64,000 nt of DNA from Zonotrichia leucophrys gambelii. Lineage: Eukaryota; Chordata; Aves; Passeriformes; Passerellidae. Positions 53,101-62,177 of the stretch are shown in pieces. The stretch is from positions 23,200,357 through 23,264,356 of the forward strand of contig NC_088178.1 of NCBI RefSeq assembly GCF_028769735.1, read 5' to 3'. The translations under genes and the position numbers were made by a program. A model generated the notes under the pieces. It did not search any database. It saw nothing but the letters and a program-made list of their open reading frames with translations, and was not told the DNA's origin. How positions within the stretch are numbered: position 1 is the stretch's first letter; each line of letters starts with the position of its first letter.

Positions 53101-56100
53101 GATGCGGTTAATAATTATGCACTGGATGATTTCAGTTTATTTTCCATTTTTAAAATATTATCACATTCCTAAGCCTGAGTATGATACATTTAAATACTCT
53201 GTTATTATCCCCTTTCAAGAATGAGATCCTCTTGATCTATTAACATTTTCTATTCAGAGGACTATTTGTTGAAGGGCTTTCTATGTTGTTTGTGTGTTGA
53301 AAAAAGTGATTGTGCTGTAATGGGCAATGTCCTCCTGGAAATTCACCTATTAAACTGCATAATTTATGAAAAGACTGATACAATACCTGGAGGAACGAGC
53401 TGTATTAGTTCAAGTACTGTTGTGTCAACTAGAAGGGAAAAAAGTTTTTTCATGAGTTAAAAAAAAACCTAAAATGAAAATTTCCATAATCAAAGCCCAA
53501 GAAAAATGAATCATCGATTTAAACTTCACAGCACTGTACATCCCTGCACTATTTCCACCACACCAATAATAAGATAAATTTAAGTACAGCTTGCATAAAT
53601 ATCATAGATGAACACAATGGCATTAGCAGGGTACAAATGACAACACTAAATCTGACTTAGAACTTGTAAGTTCTCTCTGCTGCCAAGTTTTTCCTCTTTT
53701 AAAGAAGATTATGCAAGCTTTGCCCCCTTTACAGATAACTCCCATGTGAGGATGCATATTCCTGCAGTTTGAGTTCAGGTCAGTGTTTTCTCACCACAAT
53801 TCATTATACAAATGTAGCAAAACATAATCTTCTTAAAATGACAAGAATAACTTTAGAAAAATTACAGGTTTATCCTTCTATAATGTGAAAATAATCAAAT
53901 AAATAACCATATAAAGGAATCCACTACCAGATAACCAGGTGGACTTTCAATCACTTATGACTTTTTACCCTCTTCCTGTTCCATAGCATGTAACATGCAT
54001 TTCTAGAGGCATTTTGTTAGATAATAGTGGTTACCCACTAGTTTTTCAGAGAACAGGCTCCTGATAGAAAAAATACCACATACTTTAAACCTCCAAAACA
54101 TCTTTAGAGCCCATATACACATGACATTTATGGATATAACATAGTATACAAAACCCCAGAACTTACACTCCAGTAACTTCACAAGGTCTCCAGGATCAAC
54201 TATATTAGCAAATTCCTGAAAAAGAAAAAATTATAATAGTAGTAGTAATACTAATGATGACACAATCAGATGTAATCAGATGGACCTCTTGGGAAAGTGA
54301 AGGGAAAAAAACCCAAAAATCAATGCTCTTCTTTGCCAAGATTGTTGTCAAGAGTCCTATCCCTACTGGAAAAAGAAAGGATATTAAAATGATCATTTGG
54401 AACATGATCAAATTCATTGAAAGCCAGCAGTTCTTGTAATATACTTTCTATCCATTCAGAGTTGCTTCTCTGTATGTAAAGAACAAAAAATAATTTATTG
54501 TGAAGTGTTGAAGATGTAAAGGTAAGCACTGTCTAAGAAAATTTCAAGAGAGAAACATAATTTGCTGCATGTATTACAATTCTGATAGGTCAATGTTCTC
54601 TAATTTATTAGTAATGTTTTAAGCTTCATTTTCACAGAGGTGACTTCTCAGTCTCCTGTTCAGGTTTTTTTTTAACCTGAATCCCATGTGAATAGTTATC
54701 AAGGAATAGGGGAGGATGTTGCACTGGATGGAGGTCCCTACATTACACTGAAAACAGCATTCAGTACATTCCCCTTAAGAAGTTTGTGTTATGTTTGCCT
54801 TTAAAGAATGAAGGTCTTTCCTACTCTTCATAGGCAGTGAAATAATCACTGTTTGTTTCTCATCCCCTTCACCAGAGCATCACTCTGAGCAAGTTTACTC
54901 AGCCTGGTTTTCAAAGTGCTGGGGAATGCTTAAAGGAAAAGAACTAGAAAGGGCAAAGTATTATTATTCATGGGTAGTGGAGAAGCCAGATCATCTCTGT
55001 AAGATACTGTGTTTCATTATCCCTGTGGTACTAATAATGAAGCTAGTAGGGACTCAAAAATGTGATAAACAACTATAAATTACAGAGCCAGAGTACCAAT
55101 GTGGGAATTCTGGTGACAAACCATGAAAAGAGTATCTCAAAGGGAGTAAGATGTCACCAAAAAGGCTTGAGCTGCTATTTTATCTTTCTACTAAATTAAG
55201 TTGCCTCTCCTATATTGTACAGTCTCTGTTTTTCACCTTGCCATAATTTTTAGAACAAAAACATTCAGTCCTTTTCAAGCCAGGAAAACAGACACTGAGG
55301 AAGGACATCTCACAAAAGAATCAACAAACACCTAAAAACTCTCACCACACATTAGAATCTTCAGTACACACAATTCTTGAGTCCCCATGTGGATAATACA
55401 GGCACACCCCTCCTCTGTGCTAAAGAGAAGCAGGAGATAAAATACTGCTCCATTCTCAGTGTGATTATTTGTGCTCATGGGTTTTGCAGACAATTTTTGT
55501 GGAATTTTTGATGGGGTTTATTTAGGTTGTACCAGCACTTGACATATCTTACCTTTTCAAATAGTAGTCTTTCTTGAAAGAAGAGCGGGAACACTGCAGG
55601 GACACATTCAGTTTTGTGGTACTGCCCAAGTACAAAGACACTCAGATAAAGTTCCTGTTTGTCTTTCAGCTGCACTCCAGGACAAGTTATCTGTAGGAGT
55701 AACACACTCATTAAACAAACTGAACTTTAGCTAGACAAGCAATGGCTGTTTTCAAGATAAAAATGAAACAGTCAGGACTGAAATGGTTGATTTGTGAAAG
55801 TCAGGATGCAACAGACAAGTGTGAAATAAACCTTCTCTAAAGCAATTCTATTTGTACAGACTGGTCAGGAAAAAAAGTCACCATTTTAAAACAATCAGGA
55901 CCAAATTCTTCTTGCTTAAGTAAACACACTCCATTGTCTTCAACCAAAACTGAAACCCAAGGCCAGGTTAGCACAGTTAAAGGTATGCTCTGCCTGTGTA
56001 AGGCACAATCATCTCCTATATGAAGACTCATGTAGAATGAAGTGTACATGAGGCCAAAACACAAAACCCCACCCAAACTTCATCCTAACTATGGAATGAA

Positions 56101-59100
56101 ACTGGTAAATTTATGTGCTTAGATATCCATACTCTGTCCAGCCACCAGAAGGGGCAAGTTTATTTGCAAATTGTCTGTAAATGAGAAAAAGCAACTGTTG
56201 TTCCAATAGTACCAGACACATTTCTTCCTTTCTCTGGGAAGTTTGGCCATCTTTAAACTCAAAGCAGGGAAGGCTTCTCACTAGGCTGCCACATACTGCC
56301 CTAAATCTCTCAACTTTCTCTGCACAATTCTGAAATTCTTTGACTAAGAAGTCAGTCTGTTTCTAAAGCTCTGATTGCAAGAATGTACACAACTCATTCC
56401 AAAACTATTTGCTATTTTCTCCAAGCCACGTGGATTTATTTTATTTCCCTGACAGAGAATTGACACCTTTCACTTAAGGTCTCATGCTCATTTTTTATGT
56501 CAGCATTAGAAACATGAGGTTGTCTCTTCCAGCATAAGGTTTCTGGAGAAAGTGTTCAGACTTTCAATTGCCAGGAAGAAAGACAAAGGAGGAGTGATGG
56601 GAATTGAAATAAGTGGTTTGGTTACAGTCTCCTACTCCCAAATGAACATTTTACTTGAGAAATCCTAACTAGATTTAAAAGAAAGCTATATAAACAGCAG
56701 TTAAAAAGGTGGAAGAACTAGAAGAAAACAATGTGTGATAGATCGCTACAGATAAAGCATAAGGTAAAAAAAGGGTTTCCTCTCCATATAAATGAGGGCT
56801 TCAAATCTACAAGAAAAGTGCCAGAATAATGGATAACCCAATTGAAACAGTCTGTCAAGCATTAAACAGCTTGTATGACACTCATGCAGTTGCAAGTGTG
56901 AACAGGAGTGAGAGAGACAGATTTCATTCATACAAGGAAAGATCCCCAAACTACATCCTGCATGTCCTATCAGCTTTACTTCTCACTTTTGTCTTCGATA
57001 TTTTTGTAGAATTTACAACCATTTTAAGCTGGAGTTTTGTGCTTTTCACCCTAGAGAAGGGAACCAATGTTTGCCTATTTATTAAGAGATCTGAAGATGC
57101 TGGAACAGGCAAATCTGCCAACAACAGGTGCCATTTTTCTGGTTATCCTGTAAAAAGAAAACAAATTCTTACAAATGAGCGTGTGGGTCAAGGTAGCACA
57201 TGTGGAAACTTGTGATTCTACTACCCTGGAGATAAACTGCATAATTCCTCACCTGGGCTGCAACACCAAATCTATGTGGCCATGTAACCTTAAAGCAGTT
57301 CCAATAATGAATGACACATGCATATCTGCAGTTCATGACACCTACTCTGTAACATGCAGAGTTCCATAACACTTGGGAGACAAATGAAGCTCTTATCTGA
57401 CTGCAGACTGCTCCAGCAGGATGAGGGACTATTTTAAAGAAGGTAAGAGTGTTATCTATGGATCAGCTAAGGAAGAGGGAGATCAGTGCTGCAATTAACT
57501 GACCTCACATGCAACCCCAAGGACCATGAGAAATTTCTAGGACAGGGTTATGCTGGATATCTCTGCTGAAAGTTCCCAGGAAGATGGAAAATGTGTACCA
57601 GCCCCCAGTCGCTCCACTGCTGGGACATCATAAATAGCCATAAAGAAATCACTGAATTAAGCTCACAGAAAAGGACAGAATTCTACTGATCTTAACCTTC
57701 TAGAGCACTTATTACACACAGTCCATGGCAGGATAAACCAAACAAAAAACCTACTCAGTCTTTAAGTAAGGCCTTCCATTTGACAAGAGAAATGAAGGAA
57801 ACTACCAGCAAGACAAACCAAAGAGCTGGTGGACTCAGATTGGAGATGATCTTGGAATTTTATTAAGTCAAAGGAACCAAAACCCATCAGTATCCTAAGG
57901 GAAGGGTAAAACAGAGGGCAGAACTTCTGACAAAACTGGACAGATTTCAAAGAGGGTGCAGAAATATGTAGAGCACTGTAAAAACAGCAGGAAAATAAAT
58001 CAGAAATTTGGACAAGACTTTGGTCACAAATAAAACAAACAAAGAGAGAATTAATGGACATCGCATAAATCAGCCAAGATGCGAAAGCTAACAAATCTAT
58101 GTCCCAAACATAACTGAATATTTTGCCTTGGTTTTAATAAAATTTAACACAGGAGAAAAAAGAAAACTGCAAGAATTAAATGATGGAAACAAAAGTCATT
58201 CAATATGCACTAGGCCTGGACCAAGGAGCCACAGGGAGGCTGAACCATCATCAGCACATGTTGTGAAAGAATGTAATTTTTCTTAAATGAAATGTAATGA
58301 AAACAGGGAAGGTAGAATCTGCTCAAAAATCCATGTGAGACAGAAAGAGAGATCTGAAAACTGACAACTCCATTGATCAAAATATTTAAATATTCAAAAA
58401 TAAAGATATGGATGAAAGGATCACTAGGAAAAAACCCAGTAGGACACGTTCCACAAAAACAGATCAACCAAGCAAAATTCTACATTTTCTTGAAAATCCA
58501 TTTTCTGGATAAAGGATATCATATAGTATGAGGAATTATTATTTATGATGAAAAAGTTAAGAATAATTAGTATCAAAGACGGTACAGAACTGGCCAAAGG
58601 ACAGCATCAATAATGTGAAAAAAAAGAAGGCATAAAGCTGAGGTTACCACTAAAAACATTCTTCTCTGTATACTGGGATTCATGTATTTTAACATTTTTA
58701 ATGACCCTGACTCATATTAAGATATATAGGATGAACGCTGGACTTTTTTTTTCCCCCTACATCACCTAAGTCAAAATTAGGGTTCAAAGTTAGGGTTCAA
58801 TTTTGACTCTTATCAATGCAAACTCAAAGTGGAAGAGTAGCTCCCGTCCCTAAGATGGTTAGAAGGCTGGTGAGTCCATCACACAAAATATGACCAAAAA
58901 TATCATGCTTTAGCTGATAAAGATCAACTGGGGAATGAAAGAACTGCTGCCCAAAAAACATATCAAGTGAGAAAACACCAAGGAAAAAAAATTCCTCAAA
59001 TGAAAAGCCAGTATTGACATTTGTGTAAGAGTAGTCTCCATTCTCACTTGAAGCCTTGAGAGCAGGGTAAACAACAAATACCCCACGCCTGAAAACCTGA

Positions 59101-60254
59101 CCCTGTGGAAATGTGTTCCCTGTACTCACTCCTGGCACAGGAATAGCTCACAGCCAGTGGGAACAGAAAAGGAAAGGCCATTGCTCTGCTCCAGGAACCA
59201 GGCTGGCCTTGGCATTGTGGAGACAAACACCAGCTGTTGAGACAGCACAGCAACAGCGCCACGGTGACACCCTGGCCATCCATGTGTGGAAATTCACAGC
59301 TCTGCCTCGGAGCAGCCCCTCAAGTTTGGGAACAAGGGTAGCTAAGCAACCAGGAATACCCGGGCAATTTCTCAGTATAGACTTTATAAACTTCCTGGAT
59401 CTGCACTCGAGTTTTGTGGATGGCATCTCGTGTTTTCCTCTCAGCAGCAGGTATTCTTTTATGTATGGCAGTGCTTGTTCGGGGTCACAGGACGAGGGAA
59501 TATGGAGCGACCGACTCCAGGGTAACAGGGCACTGCCTAACACAGCTAATTCTGCAAAGTGTTCAGGAGATGATACAGCTCCTTGCTGTGTTCCCAGCTT
59601 GGATATATGCAGAAAACTTTGCAAAGAGTACAATCCTAACATAATTAATGTCAAAACTTTCCGCTTTCACCACACTCCCCGCCATGTAACACCCAGATAT
59701 TCAGAGCTGCCCAGAGCCATCAACAAGCCGCTCTTTCCTGGGACTTGTTTTGGTTTTAGCTTTCTTTTTTTCTTTTTTCCCCCTGAGAGTGCTTTTCCCT
59801 ACACTCTACAGCTTCCCAAGAATCAGTGTGCTCCAAAAACCACATGTTCCACAGGAGAATGAGAACTCTAAAGCGGCACGGTTGTTGCTAACACCAGCGG
59901 AAGGGCGGGGGCACGGGGACAAACATCCCCCACAAGTTTGCACAGGAGAAGGGAGCTGCGGAGGGCACGGCCGCTGCCAACACCGCCGCGGGGGCTGCAC
60001 ACAGCGGCTGCAATGCTAGACGGAGCTCGGCCCCGCTCGGCAGCAGGGCCCGGAGCAGCCCCCAGAAGCTCCGCCGGGCCGGGAGCGCGGGCGGCGGCCG
60101 GCTGAGAAAAGCGGGGCGGGAAGCGCTGCCGGAAGAGCCAAGCGCGGCTTCTCCTGCCGGCCGCGGCCCGGCTGGGGCGGGCGGGGAGCGCGGCCCGGGC
60201 ACTCACCGAGCGGAGCTCCAGCTGCAGGACGCAGCGCAGCGCTTTCCGCGGCAT
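24706..60254 (-). CDS. SPATA6: Spermatogenesis-associated protein 6 (SPATA6), complete coding region, 13 exons
   Basis: SPATA6 is required to assemble the sperm connecting piece that joins head and tail. Exons in transcript order are 60254-60207, 55690-55553, 54215-54167, 53428-53387, 52024-51900, 47692-47612, 45834-45565, 43973-43886, 42687-42647, 41591-41419, 32387-32288, 28736-28669 and 24886-24706. All have AG/GT borders, and the phases agree at every junction. The total is 467 residues plus TGA; human SPATA6 is about 488. The N-terminal family domain spans about residues 1-135 with LRSITCPGVQLKDK, GQYHKTECVPAVFP, IVDPGDL, LELIQLVPP and YEENTRDFLFPDP. The Ser/Arg/Pro-rich centre has SKSRSPSPYTKRRMCELSEE and HLNLGPHEF. 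The C-terminus ends in a KPHRAI...KIYREMYEK block. The start is the CpG-island ATG, giving MPRKALRCVLQLELRS, matching the family start. Confidence 0.95.
26101..26145. repeat. A-rich low-complexity tract
   Basis: Runs of A are interspersed with CC, including one long uninterrupted A run. It lies within SPATA6 intron 12. Confidence 0.9.
28234..28253. repeat. C12-A8 homopolymer pair
   Basis: Twelve C directly followed by eight A, within intron 12. It is prone to sequencing and assembly length error. Confidence 0.9.
28669..28736 (-). CDS. SPATA6: SPATA6 exon 12
   Basis: The acceptor is TTTTTTTAG and the donor AGCAG|GTATGG. It encodes DDLPQTREPTDNKPLTVSEL and RS. It shows almost no similarity to the mammalian exon. 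I assign it by its good splice sites, open frame, and phases that join exon 11 to exon 13 exactly. Confidence 0.72.
28737..32287 (-). other. SPATA6: SPATA6 intron 11
   Basis: It contains a 139-codon + strand open frame at 29644-30063 of unknown nature. A 20-base direct duplication (gagaatgaggtgagacaatg) lies at about 31064-31103. I recognise no gene. Confidence 0.7.
32288..32387 (-). CDS. SPATA6: SPATA6 exon 11
   Basis: The acceptor is CTCTTGCAG and the donor TTT|GTAAGT. It encodes FGTGWPSPANIDEIHKRVKN then ILRTHRARQRLIF; the human counterpart is CSPSNCDEIHDRVKNVLKSHQAHQR. Confidence 0.95.
35108..35171. repeat. Poly(A) run of 56 bases followed by GA7
   Basis: Fifty-six consecutive A on the + strand, then G and seven A. 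I see no clear retroposon body or target-site duplication beside it, so it may be an old poly(A) tail or a simple repeat. Confidence 0.95.
38842..38887 (-). mobile_element. CR1 LINE 3'-end fragment
   Basis: The segment cagaatcatggaatag...gggctggaagggacctctgg is the reverse complement of the avian CR1 3' end (GGTCCCTTCC then the ATTCTATGATTC-type tail). Only the tail is clear. Confidence 0.75.
41419..41591 (-). CDS. SPATA6: SPATA6 exon 10
   Basis: The acceptor is TTTTTCAG and the donor GAAAG|GTAATG. It encodes a Ser-rich segment (AKSTSGKGLDRSAVCKEDVS at its start) ending SSVLSRSSLRER, which matches human SPVLNRASLRER. Confidence 0.92.
42647..42687 (-). CDS. SPATA6: SPATA6 exon 9 (41-base small exon)
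   Basis: The acceptor is CCTTGTCCAG and the donor GAA|GTGAGT. It encodes DPSPRNSYRSKKTE. Protein similarity to mammals is weak; the support is strong splice sites and exact phase agreement with exons 8 and 10. Confidence 0.8.
43886..43973 (-). CDS. SPATA6: SPATA6 exon 8
   Basis: The acceptor is TTGCTTCAG and the donor CATG|GTCAGT. It encodes VGQPSPGAKLHSLCSLRE then STAEAWPKAPH, aligned with human VDPPSPRADTLLGSSGRD. Similarity is partial, but both splice sites and phases fit. Confidence 0.88.
45565..45834 (-). CDS. SPATA6: SPATA6 exon 7 (Ser/Pro/Arg-rich core)
   Basis: The acceptor is TTCACTGCAG and the donor CGG|GTTTGT. This is the largest exon, 90 codons (residues 162-251). It encodes YEQPTIASKSRSPSPYTKRR, MCELSEEARQRLSHLNLGP and DTDKPPFVIRR, almost identical to mammals. 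It is markedly GC- and CpG-rich against A/T-rich introns. The donor GTTTGT is weaker than usual. Confidence 0.96.
47612..47692 (-). CDS. SPATA6: SPATA6 exon 6
   Basis: The acceptor is CTCTTCTAG and the donor CAG|GTTAGC. It encodes 27 residues beginning GIAPKLRFSTTCLISDSLL, which align with human NAPRLEFSTTS..TECLI. Similarity is moderate, but position and phase 0 on both sides fit. Confidence 0.88.
47693..51899 (-). other. SPATA6: SPATA6 intron 5
   Basis: Mostly A/T-rich, with a GC-richer patch at about 48190-48400 carrying an unexplained - strand open frame of 78 codons. I recognise nothing else. Confidence 0.7.
51900..52024 (-). CDS. SPATA6: SPATA6 exon 5
   Basis: The acceptor is CTTTTTAG and the donor ACA|GTGAGT. 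It encodes VGKVLATYEENTRDFLFPDP and a basic stretch ending LMKRSPSFT. YEENTRDF.FP is the family signature at the end of the N-terminal domain. Confidence 0.95.
53387..53428 (-). CDS. SPATA6: SPATA6 exon 4 (42-base small exon)
   Basis: The acceptor is CCCTTCTAG and the donor CCAG|GTATTG. It encodes FDTTVLELIQLVPP, whose human counterpart is YDTAVFELIQLVPP. It was found by phase and motif, as it is too short to stand out as a reading frame. Confidence 0.93.
54167..54215 (-). CDS. SPATA6: SPATA6 exon 3
   Basis: The acceptor is CTTTTTCAG and the donor GAGT|GTAAGT. It encodes EFANIVDPGDLVKLLE plus the first base of the next codon; human has VDPGDVV..LE here. Confidence 0.94.
55553..55690 (-). CDS. 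SPATA6: SPATA6 exon 2
   Basis: The acceptor is CTCCTACAG and the donor AAG|GTAAGA. It encodes residues 17-62, ITCPGVQLKDKQELYLSVFV then GQYHKTECVPAVFPLFFQER, the best-conserved part of the SPATA6 N-terminal domain. Confidence 0.96.
55691..60206 (-). other. SPATA6: SPATA6 intron 1
   Basis: A 4.5-kb intron that is A/T-rich until about 59.1 kb and then rises in GC toward the promoter. Open frames on both strands (56829-57215, 59113-59862) match nothing I know. Confidence 0.75.
60207..60254 (-). CDS. SPATA6: SPATA6 exon 1 (coding part)
   Basis: It encodes MPRKALRCVLQLELRS, 16 residues, with donor TCG|GTGAGT. The context before the ATG is CGCCC, with C at -3, so it is not a strong Kozak site. 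No ATG in any frame was noticed in the 60 bases before it. It lies inside the CpG island. Confidence 0.93.
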
Positions 60255-60273
60255 GGGCGGGCGGGCAGCGGGG
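60255..60273 (+). promoter_or_regulatory. G-quadruplex-type motif beside the SPATA6 start
   Basis: The + strand reads gggcgggcgggcagcgggg, four G-runs with loops of 1, 1 and 4 bases. It directly abuts the ATG, so the mRNA carries the C-rich complement in its 5' UTR. Folding is not shown. Confidence 0.6.
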
Positions 60274-60310
60274 CCTGCCGGGTCCGGGCTGCTCGGGCTC
60301 GGCCGACGCC

Positions 60311-60324
60311 GTTGTCACGGTAAC
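60311..60324. promoter_or_regulatory. SPATA6: RFX-type X-box
   Basis: The 14-mer gttgtcacggtaac is an inverted repeat with half-sites GTTGTC and GTTACC separated by two bases, fitting the RFX consensus RYYNCC-N(1-3)-RGNAAC with one mismatch. It lies 57 bases upstream of the SPATA6 ATG, inside the CpG island. RFX factors drive ciliary and sperm genes. Confidence 0.7.
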
Positions 60325-60535
60325 CAGGGCGCGTCCGGCCCGCGGCGGCCGCTCCGCCCTCCTCGGGGCCGGCTTCCCCTCCCTCCCTCCCTGTCTCCGT
60401 GCCCGCCCCGCCCTGCCCTCACCGCCATCGCGCTGGAAGGATGAGATCCTATGCTGGCCCTGCCCACACGCGTCCCCAGAGCGCCCATGTCCTCTTCCCC
60501 TCAGCCCCTCACTGCTCTCCAGGGCCTCCTGCCCC

Positions 60536-60762
60536 CACAGAATCAGTCAGCTTGGAAAAGATCTGTGAGATCGCCGTGTCCAACCTATGGCCGAGCACCA
60601 CTAGACAGTGCTACGTCCCGTCTAGCCTTAAACGCCTGTGGCTCCACCACCGCCGTGGGCTGCCCGTTCCAATGTTTAATGATCCTTTCCATGAAGAAAT
60701 TCTTCCAAATTTCCAACCTAAACCCCTGGCGCGCTTTCAGAGTACGTCCTCTTGTCCTGTCT
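60536..60762 (-). mobile_element. CR1 LINE fragment (3' region)
   Basis: In + orientation it reads the antisense CR1 3' region in order: cacagaatca, gagatcgccgtgtccaacct, gtctagccttaaacgcctg, gtgggctgcccgttccaatg, gaagaaattcttccaaat, ccaacctaaacccctggcgc and cctcttgtcctgtc. The open frames across it (60399-60906) are artefacts. Confidence 0.85.
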
Positions 60763-60892
60763 CTTATCCTATCCTTCATCCGTGTTCATCTCACAGCCTT
60801 CTCTGTTTCTTCCACCTTCGGACCTCAGGCTGGCTCGTCCTGGCACTCCCCACAGGGCTTCCTGGAGCTGCTGGGGTGTACCAAAAGTACCA

Positions 60893-60955
60893 TACATAGT
60901 AGATGAAATAGTACCATAACTAGTAAATAAAATACCATAAACAGTAGATAAAACA
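60893..60955. repeat. Imperfect ~22-base tandem repeat, three units
   Basis: Three units of the form (agt)accata(a)c.agta.ataaaa lie shortly after the recognisable CR1 sequence ends. Confidence 0.75.
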
Positions 60956-61099
60956 ATTTCCAGCCGCTGCCTCCTGAGGGTGGGACAGTGCCAGTGATGG
61001 ATGGTGGAGCACTGGTGTGAGAGCTCAGGTGTCCAGTGGGGAACAGAGAATCAGACAGGTCACAGGGCTGCTTTAGGGCATCCAGGAAGCTCAGGATGT

Positions 61100-61177
61100 G
61101 TCAGATTCCTCCAGCTTCTTGGTATGTCAGATTCCTGCAGCTTCTTGATATGTCAGATTCCTGCAGCTTCTTGGTCC
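61100..61177. repeat. 26-base tandem repeat, three units
   Basis: Units start at 61100, 61126 and 61152. Each begins gtcagattcctgcagcttct with one or two differences between copies. Confidence 0.92.
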
Positions 61178-62130
61178 TCCTGCAGAAAGGTGCAGGGAGA
61201 GCCTTCTCTGCAGCAGAGGGGTCTCAACCAAGTTTTATACATCTCCATGCTTAAGTAGCTAAAAAGCACTGGATTTCCATTCCTTTTTTTTTAAATTATT
61301 TTTCTTTTCTTTTACTCTTTTGATGCAATTTTGATTCAATTTTGATACATTTTGATGCCTTCATCGTGTTGTAGACTGGGCCCTTTTGACTCGAGTATCC
61401 CATTTTAATGTCCTCTGTGGGTGAGACACAGTGCACAGGGTATATTCCATCTTTGAAGACTTGTCTGCACTCTCATATCTGAAACTGTCTGTTTATTCCT
61501 ATCCTCCCACAAACTCAGATTTATGTCCTTGATCTTCACCATTTTGGTCATATCAAGGATATTCCCCAATGTCTCTGCTGCTTAGTTGTTTTCAGATTAT
61601 TTGCAATCCCATCCAACACCAAAATAGTCTGATTTCTGTTTTAGCAATGTAGGTTATTTCAGCCTCAGACCTTAAGGGGATTTTAAATATTCTTTCCAAG
61701 TCCTCAAGTACAGCTGTAGAGAGGACAGAAAATTTTAATTGCTTCCAAAAGAAAGCAGTGGCTCAAATGTATCCCTTGGCTTTTTTTATTTTAATTTTAC
61801 AATTTCAAAGAAAAATCATGTTAAGTGATCTGGAAAGAAACAGCATTCTGAAAATGCTTTGATTTCTGTCTTTGTTTTTTGGTTTTGCTTATTTTTTTAA
61901 AAGGAAATGGCAATGAACATAATAGGCCAGTGCAGACAAAAGTGAAATCTATAGATGGATTAAATGTTGCTACTAATACTCGATACTAATCTTTTAAAAC
62001 AAATAAAGGATTGGAAAGGCAGGGGCTTGTTTTCATTAATGTGACTTCTGTAGCAGCTCTGTTTATTTCTGTTTAGGTGGTTTTGCATCTTTTTAGGGTG
62101 TAGTTTGGGTTGTTTTGCTTTAGGATTTTT

Positions 62131-62177
62131 TGTTTGTTTGGGTTTTTGTTTTGTTTGTTTGTTTGTTTGTTTGTTTT
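62131..62177. repeat. (GTTT)n microsatellite
   Basis: Imperfect then perfect GTTT units within a T-rich stretch. Confidence 0.9.

Larger units (their letters stand above)
52025..55552 (-). other. SPATA6: SPATA6 introns 2 to 4
   Basis: The introns are 54216-55552, 53429-54166 and 52025-53386. They are A/T-rich, with only short A-runs (for example near 52503 and 52678). Confidence 0.75.
59880..60470. promoter_or_regulatory. SPATA6: CpG island promoter of SPATA6
   Basis: Dense CpG and very high GC surround exon 1, in sharp contrast to the flanks. It includes several GC boxes (gggcggg) and no obvious TATA box. The transcription start is not determined. It could also fire on the + strand, though I see no gene there. 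Confidence 0.85.

Noticed and set aside
56829..57215. 128-codon + strand frame beginning MDNPIETVCQALNSLYDTH
   Set aside because: Its start vaguely recalls helical-repeat transport receptors, but the rest does not, and no intron-exon structure supports it.
58781..58805. Telomere-like TTAGGG words
   Set aside because: Only two TTAGGG words within a short duplicated ttagggttcaa; no tandem array.
59113..59862. Longest open frame in the window, 249 codons on the + strand
   Set aside because: It opens with GTG rather than ATG, lies in SPATA6 intron 1 on the opposite strand, ends in low-complexity Phe runs and resembles no known protein. A rival 168-codon frame overlaps it on the other strand. 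Rising GC explains its length.
60016..60318. Possible upstream reading frame overlapping the SPATA6 start
   Set aside because: Its first codon is GTG, inside the X-box, not ATG, so there is no real upstream start there.
60399..60906. Open frames of 151-166 codons upstream of SPATA6
   Set aside because: They run across the antisense CR1 fragment and are products of that repeat.
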